From Calendula officinalis (Eukaryota; Streptophyta; Magnoliopsida; Asterales; Asteraceae), in contig OY970829.1 in NCBI GenBank assembly GCA_963853835.1, forward strand, positions 9,530,446-9,594,445: a DNA stretch of 64,000 bases, read 5' to 3'. Position numbers and translations under genes: made by a program. This document shows positions 54,506-64,000 of this stretch, piece by piece. Under the pieces are notes generated by a model. The model was given only the letters and a program-made list of their open reading frames with translations, had not been told where the DNA came from and did not search any database. The number at the start of each line of letters is the position of its first letter. Position 1 is the first letter of the stretch.

Positions 54506-55001
54506 TGTTAGGTCACAACAACCCTGGTTTATAATGTTAATTGATAGATTATTATACTTAGAGAAATATTAGAGTAATAACACAAGAATATAGTCAATGT
54601 ATAAATCCACTAAGTGTGGCTTGTTGCGGAATAACAAGACCACTGATCAATTACAAAAGATGTGAATGTGTAAAGTAAATTGGTAAGTACTCCTTTGCAA
54701 GATGATCTCTATTTATAATGTTATAGAGATCTTACATAATGAGCAAAGGAGTAACCGAAGGACTAAGTAAGGAAAATGACTAAGATCAAGGGATTTGATC
54801 TTAGTCCGTTACTATACTGAGTATCACTCAGTCCTTCTACTCAGTATCACTATCTGATACTGAGTACTGATACTGAGTTCCAATACTGATCACTCAGTAT
54901 CAGACCTAAACTTAGCTATATTATTCTACATATTAATCAAAGCTAGCCTAGGTTGTTTTGTTATCTTAAGATCTAAAGGGGTAAGGCTTTTTGCCTTAAC
55001 A
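54506..55001 (-). repeat. 5' LTR of Copia element C
   Basis: 496 bp. Read on the minus strand, the motif cluster (54903 down to 54811) precedes the TATA box (54717-54709) by about 95 bp, the same order as in A and B. Confidence 0.95.
54811..54903 (-). promoter_or_regulatory. CTCAGTATC motif cluster in U3 of element C
   Basis: Four exact CTCAGTATC 9-mers on either strand, plus variants such as TGAGTATCACTCAG and AATACTGATC, in 93 bp. The same cluster is in the other LTR. Confidence 0.65.
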
Positions 55002-55006
55002 GTTCC

Positions 55007-57036
55007 TAAGGTCTCTGAGTGAAGAATGGGCCATGTACACAGTGATATACAGACAGAGAGATGCACTAGAAGAAAAGGAGTTAGATGAACTCTACAATGA
55101 TCTCAGAGTATTTGAAACTGAGGTAAATCAAAAGAATCCTTCTATTTCTTCTAATAATGCTGCATTTGTATCTAGTACAGGTCAAGGTCAAGAAACTGCC
55201 ACAGGAAAGGCTACAGATTGTGAAGATGCTGCAAGAGAATCCTTCTTCACTAGTCATGTGCATACTGCACTAATTAGTGATGATTTGGAACAATTGAATC
55301 CAGATGATCTTGAGGAGATGGATCTCAAATGGCAGATGGCTATGATGAGCCTGAGAACCAAAAGGTTCTTAAAAAGGGCTGGTAGGACAAGTCTCAACTA
55401 CAACAAAGGTGACAAAGCTGGATTTGACAAAACTAAAGTCAAATGTTACAACTGTAACAATCTTGGTCACTTTGCAAAAGAATGTCCTCAGCCAGACAAA
55501 AGATCAAAATCAACTGCTCTTGTTTCACAACAAGGACAAGGCTATGACTGGAGCTTCCAAGCAGAAGAGCATGCTCAAAATCAAGCTCTTATGGCCTTTA
55601 CTGACAGCAAATCTGAGGTAAAACCTAAACCTTGTACTTCTGAATGTATTAAAATTGTTAAAAATTTAGAAAAAGAAAACACTAAATTAAATGAAGATTT
55701 TGCAAAAGCATTAAGAAGAAATTATGAATTTGATGGTGTGATTGCTGATCAAGAACATCAGATAAAGGTGTACCAGATGATTGATCAAAGGATAAAGGAA
55801 GAATTGCTTCAAGCTGTAGATGAGAAAGACTTCTATGAATTAAAAAATAAAGAATTAACAAGTAAATTAGAAGAATGTCAACTTGAAATTGAACAAAATA
55901 AATTGACAATTAAGAAATTTGAAAGAAGCACTAAAATTCTTGATGAATTAACTAATAATCAAACTACAGAAAAAGTTGTTCATGGAGTGGGATATCATGC
56001 TGTACCACCTCCATATAAATTCATTCCTCCACTTAAAAACAGTTCAGAAAGAATAATTAATGAATTAAAAAGTGAAAATCAAACTGAATCTAATACTGAA
56101 ATATCTGAATCAAATGATTTTTCTGATGATGATAGAACTACAAACTCAATTGAATTTACAATCTTTCAAAATGAATCTCCAAACTCAATTGATACAAGTT
56201 TTCACACAGCACAAAGTGAAGAAAATTCTCCTAAATATAATGCAGAAAATATACCAAAAATTCTAAAAAGGGGAAATGAAAGAAATAGAAATCAACTCTT
56301 AGATCAAAGAAAACCTGAAGGTGCTAAAGGTAAGAAATTAAGATGTGTTATATGCAACAAGGTAAATCATTTAGCAAAGGATTGTCACTTCAATCCAATT
56401 AATTGTAAAGAATTTAAAGAATTTAAAAATTCTAAAGAAAAAGCAAAAACACAGAAATTAAAAGATACTACTGGTACTACAGTAGTAAATAAAACAAAAA
56501 CTCCAATTGCTGAAACACCAAAATTTGAAAGAAGTGCATCAAGGTTTGTGCAAAGTAGAAGAGTTGGAAGCCCAAATAACAGCAATTACTTCAAGAACAA
56601 TGTAAAATCAAATCAAAATAAACAATATTTTAAATTTTCCAACACCAGTAAAAACTTTAACAATTTTACTACTGGTGGTAACCCTAATTATAATGCTGTC
56701 TGGTACCAGTACAAAAACACTACTGGTAACAAACCTAATTTCAAAAATACTACTGCTAATAAACCAAAATTTCAAAACACTACTGGTCATTCTAAATATG
56801 GTAAGTATCCAAATACTACTGGTCCATCAGTAGTAAAGTATTCAAAAGCTAAAAACAATGGGTATAGACCAAGATCAGTAGTAAATTTAGACAAATCCAA
56901 AAGGTCACTAGTAAAACAGAACACCAGTACTAAAAAGGTATGGGTACCAAAAATGTTTAAGCTTAACTGTTCTAAATCTGATCTCTCAAAGGATGAACCC
57001 AAGACATATAAAGATTGGGTTCCCAAACTTAACTAA
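55007..57036 (+). pseudogene. gag: Copia element B gag, 3' part
   Basis: Continues the gag begun at 43030 after the insertion of C; the two parts would give 847 codons without an internal stop. It reads TGG at 55027, where A has its stop. Zinc knuckles CYNCNNLGHFAKEC and CVICNKVNHLAKDC, the motif-encoded NTTG repeats and the WVPK end match A. The gene is dead only because C divides it. Confidence 0.9.
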
Positions 57037-57056
57037 CCTTTTACTTCTTTATGCAG
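56938..57056 (+). other. Candidate 119-nt intron at the gag-pol junction of element B
   Basis: Donor AAG|GTATGG, branch-like AACTAAC containing the gag stop, pyrimidine-rich run, and ATGCAG ending at 57056 with the pol frame starting at AGC. Same length and phase as in element A, with a better donor. Confidence 0.45.
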
Positions 57057-60000
57057 AGCATACAGATCCCTGAAGAAGGTAGAACATGGCACATTGATAG
57101 TGGATGCTCAAGGCACATGACTGGAAATCTGCAACTTCTTAAAGATTTCAAGTTATTTGATGGAGGTTATGTAGCTTTTGGTGAGAACCCAAAGGGAGGT
57201 TAGATTACAGGTAAAGGTACTGTTACAAATGGCAAAATTACCTTTGATGATGTATTTTATGTAGCTGAGCTAAAATACAATCTAGTCAGTATGTCTCAAG
57301 TTTGTGATAAAAAGAACAAAATTTTTTTCACAGACATTGAGTGCATCATTCTTTCTCATGACTTTATTTTAGATGAAAAATATGTTGTTTTAAGAACTCC
57401 AAGGAGAAACAATGTGTATTGCCTGGATATAGGGGGAGAACTCATTTCTTCAAATGAGGTCAACTGCTTTATATCCAAGGCAAACACCACTGAATCAGAA
57501 CTATGGCATAGAAGGATGTGTCACACTAATTTCAAAAACATGAACAATTTAGTAAAAAGAAATTTGGTCATTGGACTACCTCAAAAACAATTCATGTGTG
57601 ATTATCATTGTGTTGCATGCCTAAAAGGTAAATAACACAAGACTTCTCATAAGTCCAAATCTGTGAACTCTATTTCTGTTCCTTTACAACTCTTACACAT
57701 GGACCTATTTGGACCTACAAATGTAATGAGCATTGGAAAGAAACAATATTGTCTTGTTATTACTGATGACTTTTCTAGATATACATGGGTTTTCTTTCTC
57801 AGGACAAAAGATGAAACAAGTGAACTCATCAAGAACTTAATTGTTAAACTGGAGAACACATCTGATCAAAAAGTTAAAGCCATAAGATGTGATAATGGCA
57901 CAGAATTTAAAAATGCTAATTTAATTAACTTTTGTGATCTTAAAGGTATTGACAGACAATACAGCTCACCTAGAACTCCTCAACAAAATGGTGTAGCTGA
58001 AAGAAGAAATAGAACCATCATAGAAGCATCAAGATCAATGCTAGCAGATTCAAAGTTACCAATCATTTTTTGGGCAGAAGCTGTTAATACTGCCTGTTAT
58101 GTACAAAACAGAGTATTAATAGTTAAGCCACATTATAAAACACCATATGAACTGTTTAATAAAAGAAAACCTTCTAAAAGTTTTTTAAAATCATTTGGTT
58201 GTCCTTGTACCATTCTGATTACAAGCGAACAAATTGGTAAGTTTGACTGCAAAGCTGATGATGGAATCTTTGTGGGATACTCTACTCAAAGCAAATCATA
58301 CAGAGTGTTCAACAAAAGACTAAGGATAATTGAAGAAAGCATCAACGTATCCTTTAATGAAAATGTTTCTAATGAACAAGGAAATGGTCCAGATTGGCTA
58401 TTTAACATAGACAATCTAACCAAATCTTTTAATTCTAACATGGATTTAAATGCAGGTGATTCAAATTGTCACACTCAAAAGGAAGGAACATCATCTGTTA
58501 ATACTGGTCAAGAAAAGATGAGATACATAGTAGTTGATACTGCTCCCACAGTTAATACTGACGACAGTTATAACTCAAATTCTGGAAGCAGTAGTAACTC
58601 TGAGAATGAGGACAGTAGTAATTCAAATACTACTGGTACCAACAATAGTACTCAAAACACTACTGGTCCTAGCAATAACCTCAATTCTCAAGATACTACT
58701 GATCCCAGTAACAACAACAATACTACTGATCTCCATGAAGATAACAGCAGTAGCAATTCGGATCAAGATGATGATGAACCAAACATTAATGAAAATGAAG
58801 AATCTCTAGAGGAGCAAATTTCTGAGACAAATGAGTTCAATCTTGAAAATCAACTAGTGGTTGATAGAGCTACAACAACAAGGACTCAGAAGAACCATCC
58901 ATTAAACCTTGTTCTAAGTGATGTTAACTCACCACTGCAAACAAGAAGCAAACTAAACAAAAGCTTAACTGCAAACATGTGTAATATAAGTTTAATTGAT
59001 AATGAATGTATGTTTGAATGCTTTCTGTCTCAGGATGAACCAAAGAAAATTCAACAAGCAATGAAGGACTCAAACTGGATTGAGGCAATGCAAGAAGAAC
59101 TCCTTCAATTCAAATTACAAGCTGTTTGGACACTTGTACCTCTACCCAAAGGAAAAAGAGCCATTGGAACAAGATGGATCTTTAGAAACAAGAAAGATGA
59201 AAGAGGTATAGTGATCAAGAACAAAGCTAGACTTGTAGCCCAAGGATACACTCAAGAAGAAGGAATAGACTATGATGAAGTATATGCTCCTGTTGCTAGA
59301 ATTGAAGCAATAAGAATATTCTTAGCATATGCTTCATTCAAAAAGTTCAAAGTCTATCAAATGGATGTGAAGAGTGCATTCCTATATGGGAAGATCGAAG
59401 AAGAGGTCTATGTATGCCAACCTCCAGGTTTTGAAGATCCAAAACATGGTGATTATGTGTTCAAATTAGATAAAGCTCTGTATGGCCTACATCAGGCACC
59501 AAGAGCATGGTATGATACATTATCATCATATCTATTAAAGAATAATTTTAAAAGAGGAGCCATTGACAAAACTTTATTTACAAAGAAAGTCAAAGATGAT
59601 ATACTACTGGTACAAATCTATGTAGATGATATCATCTTTGGTTCAACCAATGATTCATTATGCAAAGAATTTGAAGAACTGATGCAAATCAAATTCAAGA
59701 TGAGCTCTATGGGTCCAATGAACTTCTTCCTTGGACTCCAAGTCAGTCAAAGAACAGATGGTATCTTGATAAACCAATCAAAATATGTTAAAGACATCTT
59801 GGAGAAGTTTGATTTGAAAGACTGCAAGAGTGCAAGTACACCAATGGAAACACACAAACACCTACATCCAGATGTTGAGGGGGAGGATGTAGATGAACAC
59901 TTATATAGATCAATGATAGGCTCTTTGATGTACTTAACTGCATCAAGACCTGAAATCATGTATAGTGTTTGTGTATGTGCAAGATATCAAGCAAGACCTA

Positions 60001-60563
60001 AAGAACTACACTTGCAGGCTGTCAAAAGAATATTCAGATACTTGAAAGGCAAACCATCACTTGGTCTATGGTATCCACATGAGTCACCCTTTGAACTCAT
60101 AGCCTACACAGATAGTGACTATGGAGGTGAATGTCAAGATAGAAAGTCCACTACTGGTGGATGTCAATTCTTTGGATCAAGACTGGTGTCATGGCAATGT
60201 AAGAAACAAACAAATGTATCAACATCAACTGCTGAAGCAGAGTATGTAGCTGCATCTGCTTGTTGTGCTCAAGTACTCTGGATTCAAAACCAGCTTCTAG
60301 ACTTTGGTATCTCTATCCTTAAAACTCCTATTTTTATTGATAATCAAAGTGCTATTAGTATTGTGAACAATCCAGTAAAACACTCTAAAACTAAACACAT
60401 TGAAATAAGATTTCATTTTATAAGAGATTGCAATGAAAAGAAATTAATCAAAGTAGTCATAATTCATACTGATGATCAATTAGCAGATCTTTTTACAAAA
60501 GCATTTGATGTATGAAGATTCAACTTCTTGGTTAGCAGTATTGGAATGATTTTGATAAATTAA
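57057..60563 (+). pseudogene. pol: Copia element B pol, three in-frame stops
   Basis: Homologous to pol of A throughout (protease DSGCSRHMTG, integrase MDLFGP and CDNGTEF, RT YVDDIIFGS, RNase H AYTDSDYGGE). Stops are TAG at 57201-57203 (A reads AAG), TAA at 57633-57635 (A reads CAA) and TGA at 60513-60515 (A reads GGA). The frame ends with TAA at 60561. There are no frameshifts, so decay is by point mutation. It keeps Gly in FLYGKIEEE, which A has lost. Confidence 0.92.
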
Positions 60564-60625
60564 AATCTCACTTAAAATCATGTGTAAAGTTTTGTTGTAA
60601 AAAGTTATTTATTTGTTTAAGTGTT

Positions 60626-60888
60626 TTACTACTGGTAGATCTGTATTACTGGTGTGTATGCATGTGCACAAAATACTACTGGTAGGTCAATACTACTGGT
60701 GTGTATTAGGTTTACATAAATACTACTGGTAAATCAGTACTACTGGTATTCACATATACTACTGGTCTGGTGTGTTGGTGGTTACTACTGATGTCTATAG
60801 TTACTACTGATGTCAAAATCCTTAGTTACTACTGATGTTCATAGATACTACTGATGCTCTCTTACTGGTATCGAATTTACTACTGGTC
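60626..60888 (+). promoter_or_regulatory. TACTACTG(G/A)T motif cluster upstream of ORF3, element B
   Basis: Eleven exact ACTACTG copies and two decayed ones, in the same order as in A. It is followed by the TATA box TATAAAAGG at 60986-60994, 160 bp before the ORF3 ATG. Confidence 0.7.
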
Positions 60889-62456
60889 TTTCAGAATCAA
60901 AATTACCAAACTAACCCCCGTGAAAATAACCGTTATGTTATGATTCGAAGGGCAACTTTATCTTTTTGCAGGTTAAATCGAAAGATATAAAAGGCGGTAG
61001 TCTATTAGTTTAGCATTATCTTCACTTCGATTTACAAAATCCTCTCGATAAACCCTAACTTACGATCAAAAAACCTTACACCAGTAACAAAAATTCTTAC
61101 TTGTTTCTCTCAAATCAAAAGATCAAAACATCAAAATCAACAACAATGGCAACTCTACAATCTCTCGATGTTAAAACAGATCTTAAATACTCAGAATTCC
61201 ACAATATGTGTGCGTTTCTACGCAATCCAGATGGTACAAAAGACTTTTGACCAATCGTACATTTTCTGAGAAACTCATACATAAAGTTTGCTCTAACTGT
61301 AAATCCGAGAGCATATCAACAGCACTTGGTTGATTTCTGGACCAATGCGGAAAGAACAGAAGGTGCAACTGTGCCTATGATAAAATCATCGGTGGATGGA
61401 AAGACGATCACAATCACTGAACAATCGATTCGACACCATCTACAACTACATGATGATGCAGGTATGTTTACACTTCCTAAGGAATTCATTGCTGAAATTT
61501 TAAATAAAATGGGTTATGAGGGAAGACTCAACATAGTAACTTTTCAAAAAGGTCTTCTCTCCCCACAATGGAAATTTCTTGTACATACTATTCAGCATTG
61601 CATTTCACCTAAACGAAGTACTTGGAATGAGTTTAATAAGGCAATAGCCTCTGCTGTTGTCTGCTTATGCACAGACCAAGTATTTAATTTTTCATATATG
61701 ATTTTTGAAGGTATGTTGGGAAATCTAAGTTCCTCAAAATTTTTAATGTATCCCAGATTTCTTCAACATATTATAAACTGTGAATTACAAAACTTGTCAA
61801 CTCCCAAAAACATTTTTATCATTCCTGAGTTGAACAAGAAAGTTTTCTCAAATATGAGAAAACAATTTAAATTTTCGGGCAAGGAAACCCCTTTGTTTCC
61901 TAATATGATCAAAGATCAACCACAACTTGGAGAGGGTTCAATCATAGATACCACCCAAATTGAACCTCAACCCACTCCATCACCCCCAAATGCAGCCCAA
62001 ACACCACCCCAAACAGTCACTCAATCACCCACACATATAGATGTCCTGAATGTGTCCCAGGAACTTGAAATAAATCCTCAGAGTGCTACTCTTCACTCTG
62101 TGGAAGACCTACCAAATTTAACCAAAAATATTTCCACAATTTATAAAAGGAAGAAAACTTCCTTCAAGGACACCAGGGGACAAATTGAGTCAAACCCCAG
62201 GCTCCAAGAGTTGTCCTCCAAGGAGGAGAGAGGACATGAGGCGAGGGCTTTCACTACTGATGCCCCAAAGGTGGGTGCACAGGACAGTGAAAACATAACT
62301 AAGACCCAGACCTCGGCAACTTTAAGTGATGACTCATTTGAGGAATTACTTAAAGGACCCCGGTGCCAAGAAACCTCAAGGGGGGGCACTTCTGCTTCTT
62401 CTAGGAAGAAGAGAGTGTCTAAACAACCCAATGAATCACCAAGAAGTGATGAGGGT

Positions 62457-62497
62457 AGATCTAAGGTGTTTATTAACTCTTCATAGTTAATCGATCC
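62457..62497 (+). repeat. 41-bp LTR fragment inside ORF3 of element B
   Basis: Matches 42896-42936 of B's own LTR without a difference, including TTAACTCTTCATAG, which distinguishes the B from the A LTR. The junction lies at AGATCT, also present in ORF3 of A at the equivalent place. Confidence 0.9.
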
Positions 62498-62810
62498 AAT
62501 TTTGAGGAACTTAGATTTCCCAACATACCTTCAAAAATCATATATGAAAAATTAAATACTTGGTCTGTGCATAAGCAGACAACAGCAGAGGCTATTGCCT
62601 TATTAAACTCATTCCAAGTACTTCGTTTAGGTGAAATGCAATGCTGAATAGTATGTACAAGAAATTTCCATTGTGGGGAGAGAAGACCTTTTTGAAAAGT
62701 TACTATGTTGAGTCTTCCCTCATAACCCATTTTATTTAAAATTTCAGCAATGAATTCCTTAGGAAGTGTAAACATACCTGCATCATCATGTAGTTGTAGA
62801 TGGTGTCGAA
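62498..62810 (-). repeat. Inverted duplicate of the ORF3 5' region in element B
   Basis: The 313 bp are the reverse complement of 61429-61741 with no length change. The minus-strand frame 62473-62844 is therefore a fragment of ORF3 and not a separate gene. The two arms could form a long hairpin RNA. Confidence 0.92.
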
Positions 62811-64000
62811 ACTGAAGTTGATGAATCAATTGCAGCAGCAGCAACCTCTCTCCTCAATCTTAAAGAAACTGAAGTTGATGAAGGCCAAGAAAATGTTGAA
62901 GGCCAAGAAAACATGGATACTACTGATGTACCTGCTACTGATGAACATACAGAAATACCAGTAGTAACTCCTACTAATGATATTATAGCAGTAGTAAATC
63001 CACTAGAGGAAATCATTGCAACAAATACTACTGATGCCCTATCAGTAGTAACTCCTGAAGTCACACCAGTAGTAACTACTTTGGTTACTACTGAAGAGGA
63101 AGAACTACAACTCCCAGAGTTAATTGAAAGGGAAAGACATGTCATTATCTCCAAACCACCAACTCCTAATCAACCACTTATCATACCTGACATTGATGAT
63201 AATGTGAATTGGTTTGAGGTAGATGAATGTACACTTCCTCCACACCCTAAAATTTTATCAGAAGATCAACTACACTTATTTTATCCAAAACTTCTGATTC
63301 TGGGTGTACCTGATATGAAATAAACTCCACCTCCACCATCTGCTTGTATTGGAAAAGGAAAGGAAATATATGATGATGATTATCCCAACAGAGCTTTAGG
63401 TCACCAAATGGTGAACAAAATTAATCATGTCAGATCAGAAAAGCAGTCCAGATGGAGGGTAAAACACAAGAAATTCTTGGAGAATGTGGAGATGTATCTA
63501 GCTCTTGAGGAGAAGAAGAAGAAGAAAACACAAGAAGCAGAAATACCTGTTCAAATAGAAGATATCCAGTTAGAAGCTCAAAAAGCAGAATTCAAAAGAC
63601 TCAGAAAAGTTGAAGAAGAACATATACAATGTCTTGAAGAATTGGTTTCTGAATGCAAAAGAACAAAAAGTGAGCTAACTGATGATGTGTTTGAACAGAA
63701 GACCAATATGATTAAATTTTTAAAGAAAAAAGGGCATAATGCAAAGTCCTTTGGCAGAATGAAGATGATGACAATTATTGAAAAATATTGTGCTGCCAAG
63801 AAGAAGGATTTGGCTGAACAAGAAGAAAAAGAAGCAAAGAAATCTAAAGCCCTAATTCCAATCAGTCCAACATTAATCAAAGCTGGTAGTGTATCAACTA
63901 CTGGTGATTCTTCAACTCCCCAATCAAAGAAGAGAAAAGCTGTTACTCAAGAACAGAGCACTAAAAAGAAGTCAAAAATAGAACAAATCATACCTGTTCT

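Larger units (their letters stand above)
43544..55001 (-). mobile_element. Ty1/Copia element C, Sirevirus-type, complete and intact (11458 bp), nested in B
   Basis: Its 496-bp LTRs differ at two positions, and a perfect target duplication GTTCC flanks it (43539-43543 and 55002-55006). On the minus strand the order is LTR, primer site, gag, pol, spacer, ORF3, purine tract, LTR. All three coding regions are open. It is a different family from A and B, with diverged proteins, different LTRs and a different repeated motif (CTCAGTATCA). It is the youngest and most complete element here. Confidence 0.95.
42332..64000 (+). mobile_element. Ty1/Copia element B, relative of A, split by element C and running off the window
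   Basis: Its parts lie at 42332-43543 and 55002-64000, with element C between. It has the same gene order and TACTACTG motif as A but an older, more decayed sequence: pol has three in-frame stops and ORF3 has stops and a rearrangement. Its 5' LTR is 610 bp and differs clearly from that of A, so B is a related subfamily and not a duplicate. The 3' LTR is outside the window. Confidence 0.92.
61146..64000 (+). pseudogene. Copia element B ORF3, rearranged and truncated by the window end
   Basis: Start ATG at 61146 (MATLQSLDVKT). Stops are TGA at 61248-61250 and TAA at 63321-63323. The N-terminal domain (61326 on) closely matches A. At 62457-62810 the normal middle segment is replaced by 41 bp of LTR sequence and an inverted copy of 61429-61741. 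After 62811 the sequence returns to ORF3 and runs open from 63324 to the window end, with the Lys-rich tail KKKSK near 63970. At the position of A's first ORF3 stop, B has a sense codon. Confidence 0.85.

Noticed and set aside
62473..62844. Minus-strand open frame of 123 codons
   Set aside because: It is the inverted duplicate of the ORF3 5' region (reverse complement of 61429-61741), not a separate gene.

Overview
This is nuclear DNA from a flowering plant, almost certainly a eudicot. It has AT-rich intergenic sequence, split genes with GT-AG introns, Stowaway-like and hAT-like miniature elements, and several plant LTR retrotransposons. The third gene carried by the Copia elements resembles an ORF I associate with daisy-family (Asteraceae) retroelements. 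That family guess is weak. I see no bacterial operons, CRISPR arrays or rRNA genes.

Only two host genes are convincing. One is a three-exon F-box/phloem-protein-2-like gene (20349-22382), whose second intron holds a hAT-like element with an 8-bp target duplication. The other is a two-exon pectin methylesterase with an inhibitor-type pro-region (39826-41905). Both have intact reading frames across in-phase splice junctions.

Most of the rest is mobile DNA. A decayed Ty3/Gypsy chromovirus (Tekay/Del-like) occupies 3422-13063. Its 2.4-kb LTRs differ by roughly 1%; its gag-pol has three frameshifts and two stops, and its right LTR is cut off against a hAT-like remnant. Three Sirevirus-type Ty1/Copia elements follow. 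Element A (25946-37366, plus strand) is complete, with 617-bp LTRs and the target duplication AGTTG. Element B begins at 42332 (plus strand) and runs off the window end. Element C (43544-55001, minus strand) is inserted in B's gag with target duplication GTTCC. C has 496-bp LTRs differing at two positions and every frame open, so it looks recently mobile. Each of A, B and C has gag, pol and a long third gene (ORF3) with its own TATA box.

The most interesting signal is in A, B and C. Elements A and B carry many copies of a short motif, TACTACTG(G/A)T. It clusters upstream of the LTR TATA box and again upstream of the ORF3 TATA box, and is scattered on both strands through low-complexity coding linkers. 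Element C has the same layout with a different motif, CTCAGTATCA. This looks like a family-specific cis code shared by two promoters. It may be read by a self-encoded factor such as ORF3, by analogy with VANC anti-silencing proteins. A second shared feature is the gag-pol junction: the gag stop sits inside a branch-point-like AACTAA, followed by a pyrimidine-rich tract and an AG exactly where the pol frame opens. This suggests that intron retention versus splicing sets the Gag to Gag-Pol ratio.
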